From an uncultured Collinsella sp. (lineage in GTDB: Bacteria; Actinomycetota; Coriobacteriia; Coriobacteriales; Coriobacteriaceae), in contig CABUTP010000056.1 in the NCBI GenBank assembly GCA_902494545.1, positions 1 through 8,368 of the forward strand: a stretch of DNA of 8,368 bases, in the 5' to 3' direction. The notes under the pieces are model-generated. The model was not told the origin of the DNA and searched no databases. It saw nothing but the letters and a program-made list of their open reading frames with translations. Below are positions 4,652 to 8,368 of the stretch, in pieces (position 1 is the stretch's first letter; every line of letters begins with the position of its first letter). The translations under genes were made by a program, and so were the position numbers.

Positions 4652-7102
4652 ATGCTGCAAAAAATCCAACGCTTTGGCGGGGCAATGTTCGCTCCCGCCA
4701 TGCTGTTTTCTATATCGGGCCTCATGGTCGGCGTCTCCGCTCTCGCAACGACTGCGGACATCGTCGGCGATCTAGCCGTATACGGAACCCCTTGGTACGT
4801 TTTTTGGGCCATCATCCAGCGCGGCTCATGGACGGTCTTTAAGCGCCTCCCGCTCCTTTTTGCCGTAGCGCTGCCTATCGGTCTTGCCCAAAAGCAACCG
4901 GCACGCTGCTGCCTCGAGGCACTCGTGGCCTATTTTGCCTATTGCTTCTTTTTGAGCGAGATCATTAAGCTGAGCGGAGACAACCTTGGGCTTAAGTACC
5001 CGTCATCTTTGACCCCCGCCAACGGTATCACCGTCATCGACGGCATTAAGACGCTCGACACCGGCATTATCGGCCCGCTGGCGGTATCGGCAACCGTCGT
5101 CGCCATCCATGACCGCTTCTACGATGCCAAGGTTCCCGATTGGCTCGGCACCTTCTCGGGCTCCTCGCTGGTCTACCTCATCAGCTTTTTTGCCGTGTTT
5201 GCCCTTGCCGCTATCTCGGCCGCCATCGTGCCCTCCGTATACGCAATGACCGAAACGCTGCGCCATGCACTTACGAGCGTCGGCCCCTTTGGCGTGGGCA
5301 TCTTTGTGTTTTTGGAGCGAGCGCTCGAGCCCATGGGGCTGCACCACCTGCTCTACATGCCGATCTACTACGACAACCTGGTCATTAACGACGGCATCTA
5401 CGCCACGTGGAGCAGCTTGCTCCCCATCCTCTCCCATAGCACGCGCCCCCTTAATGAACTTGCGCCGTGGGCCGGTTTTACCGCCACCGGCTGGGTCAAG
5501 CTCTTTGGCCTTCCCGCCATCGCAGCCGCGTTCTACTCCACCGCAAAACCAGAACACCGCGCCGGCCTCAGGGTCATCCTTGTTCCCGCCATCATCGCCT
5601 CGGTGGTTTGCGGCGTTACCGAGCCACTCGAGTTTCTCTTTATGTTCACCCACCCCGGGCTCTTTTTTCTCTACGCCGTCTTATCGTCTTGCCTTGCCAC
5701 AACCATGAATCTCTTTGGCATCGTCGGCATCTTCTCGGGCGGCCTCATGGAGATGGCAGCCTTCAACTTTATTCCGCTCATGCGCACGCATGCCGGTGCC
5801 TATCTTTTGGCGCTCGGTATCGGCCTTGCCTTTAGCCTCATCTTTTTTGTTAGTTTTCGAGCACTCATCTTGATCTATGACCTTAAGACGCCGGGCCGCG
5901 AGGATCATGTCGCCAATCGCGCGGCAATCGATCCTTTAACGGGAAGCGGCTTTGCCAAAGAGCAATCTCCCAACGACGAGGTCGATAGTCGATCCGATCA
6001 AGATCACGCCCTCGCTGAGCGGGTAATTCAGCTTTTAGGTGGCGTTGGCAATATTGTGGGCGCAACCAACTGCGCCACGCGCCTGCGCGTCGAGGTCGCA
6101 GACCCTTCCATCGTTGCAGATAACGCATCGTTTGTCGCGGTGGGCGCCAAGGGCCTCATCATTACGGGCAAGACCGCCCAGGTGGTCATCGGCATCTCCG
6201 TTCCCCGCGTTAAAGAGCATTTTGACCAGATCATGGGCCTCGAGCCGGAATTTGCGCCCACCACCTCGGCCTCCCCTGCCGCCGGCCCAACCCACAAGCA
6301 CGGCGATATCTGCTTCTTCGACATCGACGGTACGCTCGCCTGGCAAGATCCCAGACTTGCTCAGGAGCTTCCCGAAGACGAGCGCGATCTGTCCCCCTAT
6401 CCCAACGAGGCGGTTTCGCAGGCAATCCGCGAGTTTGTCGCCAACGGCAACATGGCCTTTATCTGCACGGGACGCACCCTGAGCTGCATCCACCCCAAAC
6501 TTCTTGAGCTGCCGTGGACCGGCATCGTCTGTCTTGCGGGCGGTTACGCCGAGATCAACGGACGCGCAATTCGCGATCTGTCGATGACGCCCAGCATGCT
6601 GCAGCGTCTTGCCCCCTACCTTGAGCAATCGGGCGAGGTCATCCGCTTTGAGGGCCTCAACGGCGTCGTGCGCATGAGTGCCGATGCCCCCGATGCCCCC
6701 GGATACGCGCGCACCCTGGGCGACGCAGTCACGCAGCTGCAGCATTACAGTGCCTACAAGATCTTGATGTCTACATCGCTCGCCAACCACATCGCTCAAG
6801 ATAAGGCACTTGAGCCGCTGCTGTGCTTTAACGAGCTCGAACTCGAGGTAACCGAAATCTCGCCCCGCGAATGCACGAAGCGCGGGGGCATCCAGTCTGT
6901 ACTCGACGCCCTCGATCCCCACCACGGAACCGTATACGGCATCGGCGACGCCAGCAATGACGTCTCGCTGATGAACGCCGTCGATGTCGGTATCGCCATG
7001 GGCAATGCGCCGGACTATCTCAAAAAGCGCGCCGACTACATCACCGACTCGGTCGACAAAGATGGCGTCGTCAAGGCGCTCGAGCACTTTAGGCTTATAT
7101 AA
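4652..7102 (+). CDS. PTS EIICB of alpha-glucoside (GlvC/MalP) type fused to a C-terminal HAD/Cof phosphatase
   Basis: This 816-residue membrane protein has three parts in one uninterrupted frame. Residues 1-415 are a glucose-superfamily EIIC: the MLQKIQRFGGAMF start, IKTLDT (132-137), GLHHLLY (229-235) and GVTEPLEF (321-328) resemble GlvC/MalP maltose permeases. Residues 452-530 are an EIIB with NCATRLR; Cys474 is the expected phosphorylated residue. No EIIA is present, so one must act in trans. After a Pro/Ala/Thr-rich linker (about 531-550), residues 551-816 form a HAD hydrolase with DIDGT (nucleophile Asp557, acid Asp559), TGRT (606-609), Lys743 and GDASND (765-770). All four HAD motifs are intact, and a Cof-type cap region lies between motifs II and III. 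GGAAGG supports the ATG. The PTS part would import and phosphorylate an alpha-glucoside. The HAD part may dephosphorylate that product or another sugar phosphate; its substrate is inferred only. The gene diverges from the TreR-like repressor. Confidence 0.94.
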   Translation: MLQKIQRFGGAMFAPAMLFSISGLMVGVSALATTADIVGDLAVYGTPWYVFWAIIQRGSWTVFKRLPLLFAVALPIGLAQKQPARCCLEALVAYFAYCFFLSEIIKLSGDNLGLKYPSSLTPANGITVIDGIKTLDTGIIGPLAVSATVVAIHDRFYDAKVPDWLGTFSGSSLVYLISFFAVFALAAISAAIVPSVYAMTETLRHALTSVGPFGVGIFVFLERALEPMGLHHLLYMPIYYDNLVINDGIYATWSSLLPILSHSTRPLNELAPWAGFTATGWVKLFGLPAIAAAFYSTAKPEHRAGLRVILVPAIIASVVCGVTEPLEFLFMFTHPGLFFLYAVLSSCLATTMNLFGIVGIFSGGLMEMAAFNFIPLMRTHAGAYLLALGIGLAFSLIFFVSFRALILIYDLKTPGREDHVANRAAIDPLTGSGFAKEQSPNDEVDSRSDQDHALAERVIQLLGGVGNIVGATNCATRLRVEVADPSIVADNASFVAVGAKGLIITGKTAQVVIGISVPRVKEHFDQIMGLEPEFAPTTSASPAAGPTHKHGDICFFDIDGTLAWQDPRLAQELPEDERDLSPYPNEAVSQAIREFVANGNMAFICTGRTLSCIHPKLLELPWTGIVCLAGGYAEINGRAIRDLSMTPSMLQRLAPYLEQSGEVIRFEGLNGVVRMSADAPDAPGYARTLGDAVTQLQHYSAYKILMSTSLANHIAQDKALEPLLCFNELELEVTEISPRECTKRGGIQSVLDALDPHHGTVYGIGDASNDVSLMNAVDVGIAMGNAPDYLKKRADYITDSVDKDGVVKALEHFRLI

Positions 7103-7215
7103 GCAGCCGGCACGCGCACGCGTCCCGTTTCCCCAAATCGCCAAAACAGACGCGCCGGCAACTCCAATGTGGCAATATGGTATCTGCACACCGCAACGAT
7201 GCAACCTAAGAAAGA
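7103..7215. other. Gap between PTS-phosphatase and prenyl synthase genes
   Basis: These 113 bases hold no gene. GCCGGC occurs at 7106-7111 and again at 7154-7159 and could close a long, weak stem, but no U-run follows, so I do not call a terminator. No convincing promoter for the next gene is seen, although the AT-rich CAATATGGTATCTG near 7173-7186 is a weak candidate region. Confidence 0.4.
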
Positions 7216-8241
7216 ATGCGAGAGCCTGTGTCCAGTCCGTTTACCAGCTTTTTAGCCCAGCACTTTGACCAGATCAACGACTATCTGGCCACGTTCTTTG
7301 ACGGACAGGCGACCTCTGCCGATATCGAGCGCTACCTGTACGCGCCGCTCTCGGCTTTTACCGCCAATGCCGGCAAGCGCCACCGCCCGCTCATCTGCAT
7401 GCTCGCCGCCACCGCAGTGGGCGGCAGCTTTGAGAGCGCCCACAGCGCCGCGGCGGCCATCGAGCATTTCCAGTCGGGTGCGCTCATCCACGACGACATC
7501 GCCGATAACGGACAGCTTCGTCGAGGCAAGCCCTGCATGCACCTTACCGAGGGTACAGGCCTTGCCATCAATTGTGGCGACCTGGCGCTCACCATGGTCA
7601 CCAAGACGGTTCTCGACGACCCCACGCTGGAGTCCGACGTAAAGCTGCGCGTACTCCACGAGCTCACCGAGATGATCGTCCGCACCATCGAGGGTCAAGC
7701 GCTCGACCTGGGTTGGGTCCGTGACGGGCGCTTTGATATCTCGGTTGATGACTACCTGGACATGGCGACGCACAAGACCGCGTATTACAGCGGAGCCACG
7801 CCGCTTGCCACCGGAGCCATCATTGGCGGAGGCAGCGAACAGCAGGTCGAGGCACTGCGCGCCTTTGGCCTGCACACCGGCCTTGCCTTCCAGATCCAAG
7901 ATGATCTGCTCAACTTGATCGGTACCAAGGAGGCCGCCAACAAGGACTTCCGTACCGACATCACCGAGGGCAAGCGCACGCTTGTCGCCGTACACGCCCT
8001 GTCTGATGAACGCTATCACGATGAGATTGAAGCGATCCTCTCCTCGGGCACCGAAGACCCCGCGCAGCTCGCGCGCACCGTGGAAATCTTCCAGGAAACC
8101 GGCTCTATCGATTACGCACACGCCTACGCGCTGGACCTAACCGCCAAAGCCAAGGCCGCCATCGAGGACGTTTCGCTCGACCCGCATGCGCGCGAGTTGT
8201 TCGACTCCATGGCAGATTTCTTTGTGGAGCGCCTTAACTAG
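7216..8241 (+). CDS. Trans-isoprenyl diphosphate synthase (polyprenyl/geranylgeranyl synthetase family)
   Basis: This 341-residue cytosolic enzyme would extend allylic diphosphates with isopentenyl diphosphate to make a precursor for quinone tails or other prenyl lipids. It has GKRHRP (53-58), the first aspartate-rich motif DDIAD (93-97) with RRG (102-104), the substrate-binding HKT (186-188), FQIQDD (226-230) and DITEGKRTL (248-256). The second aspartate-rich motif reads DDLLN (229-233), with Asn in place of the usual last Asp. The residues just before the first motif (S-G-A-L-I-H) are small, which by the usual rule for the family argues against a farnesyl-only enzyme; this is inference. The ATG at 7216 has no well-spaced ribosome site. 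A GTG at 7228, preceded by GAGAG, is an alternative start four residues shorter. It shows no functional link to the sugar genes. Confidence 0.93.
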   Translation: MREPVSSPFTSFLAQHFDQINDYLATFFDGQATSADIERYLYAPLSAFTANAGKRHRPLICMLAATAVGGSFESAHSAAAAIEHFQSGALIHDDIADNGQLRRGKPCMHLTEGTGLAINCGDLALTMVTKTVLDDPTLESDVKLRVLHELTEMIVRTIEGQALDLGWVRDGRFDISVDDYLDMATHKTAYYSGATPLATGAIIGGGSEQQVEALRAFGLHTGLAFQIQDDLLNLIGTKEAANKDFRTDITEGKRTLVAVHALSDERYHDEIEAILSSGTEDPAQLARTVEIFQETGSIDYAHAYALDLTAKAKAAIEDVSLDPHARELFDSMADFFVERLN

Positions 8242-8368
8242 CGGGGGCTATAAAACCTGTCAGCAGCGTATTTGGGTACAACTTGCTACACTGTTGAGTG
8301 CATGTTTATGCATCCCTTTGCGTTGTCTATCCGACACACGCTCAAATAGTACGAATGGTACGCCGAAA
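8242..8368 (+). other. Terminal non-coding stretch with a possible promoter for an off-window gene
   Basis: These 127 bases show no convincing gene. TGCTACACT (8285-8293) is a good extended -10 box on the plus strand, without a clear -35, and may serve a gene beyond the window. A tiny frame at 8303-8350 (MFMHPFALSIRHTLK) follows it, but there is no ribosome site, so it is not called. GTAC-GAATG-GTAC (8349-8361) is a short inverted repeat. Confidence 0.35.

Noticed and set aside
6233..7102. HAD domain as a separate gene with an internal start
   Set aside because: The nearest in-frame ATG (codon 528) has no ribosome site and lies before the linker. The frame is continuous from EIIB, so a true fusion is the simpler reading.
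7106..7159. Intrinsic terminator after the PTS-phosphatase gene
   Set aside because: Only the GCCGGC ends pair cleanly, the intervening loop is over 40 bases, and no U-run follows.
6035..7204. Open frame of 389 codons on the minus strand opposite the EIIB-HAD part
   Set aside because: The plus strand carries intact EIIB and HAD motifs here; the reverse product has no recognisable family.
8303..8350. Fifteen-codon leader peptide (MFMHPFALSIRHTLK) near the right edge
   Set aside because: There is no ribosome site, no clear attenuator hairpin in view, and the downstream gene is outside the window.

Overview
The window looks like chromosome of a moderately GC-rich actinobacterium, most likely the gut class Coriobacteriia (Collinsella-like). 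The grounds are codon use, a Tat-type lipoprotein signal on a sugar-binding protein, the mix of ABC and PTS sugar uptake, and the style of the prenyl synthase. This placement is inference from sequence style, not from a search.

Layout. On the minus strand, read right to left, is a carbohydrate (CUT1) ABC operon: solute-binding lipoprotein (2080-3396), MalF-like permease (1137-1991), MalG-like permease (298-1137, start overlapping the previous stop by one base) and the first 76 codons of the ATPase (1-230, cut by the window edge). Upstream on the same strand, after a strong intrinsic terminator (3613-3661), is a GntR/HutC-family repressor of TreR type (3703-4422). Divergent from it on the plus strand is an 816-residue protein (4652-7102) that joins an alpha-glucoside-type PTS EIIC and EIIB to a C-terminal HAD/Cof-type phosphatase. 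A trans-isoprenyl diphosphate synthase (7216-8241) follows, and the last 127 bases carry no clear gene.

How it may work together. Four copies of a TTGTnTAnACAA-like box, the type expected for a TreR/HutC regulator, lie only in the two control regions: two before the ABC operon and two between the repressor and PTS genes. This suggests that one repressor controls two uptake routes: an ABC importer for the unmodified sugar and a PTS that imports and phosphorylates it. The window holds no phospho-glycosidase. The phosphatase fused to the PTS could instead remove the phosphate on entry, giving free sugar and possibly erasing the phosphorylated inducer. The fused transporter-phosphatase with its regulon is the most interesting system here; substrate and activity are inferred, not shown.
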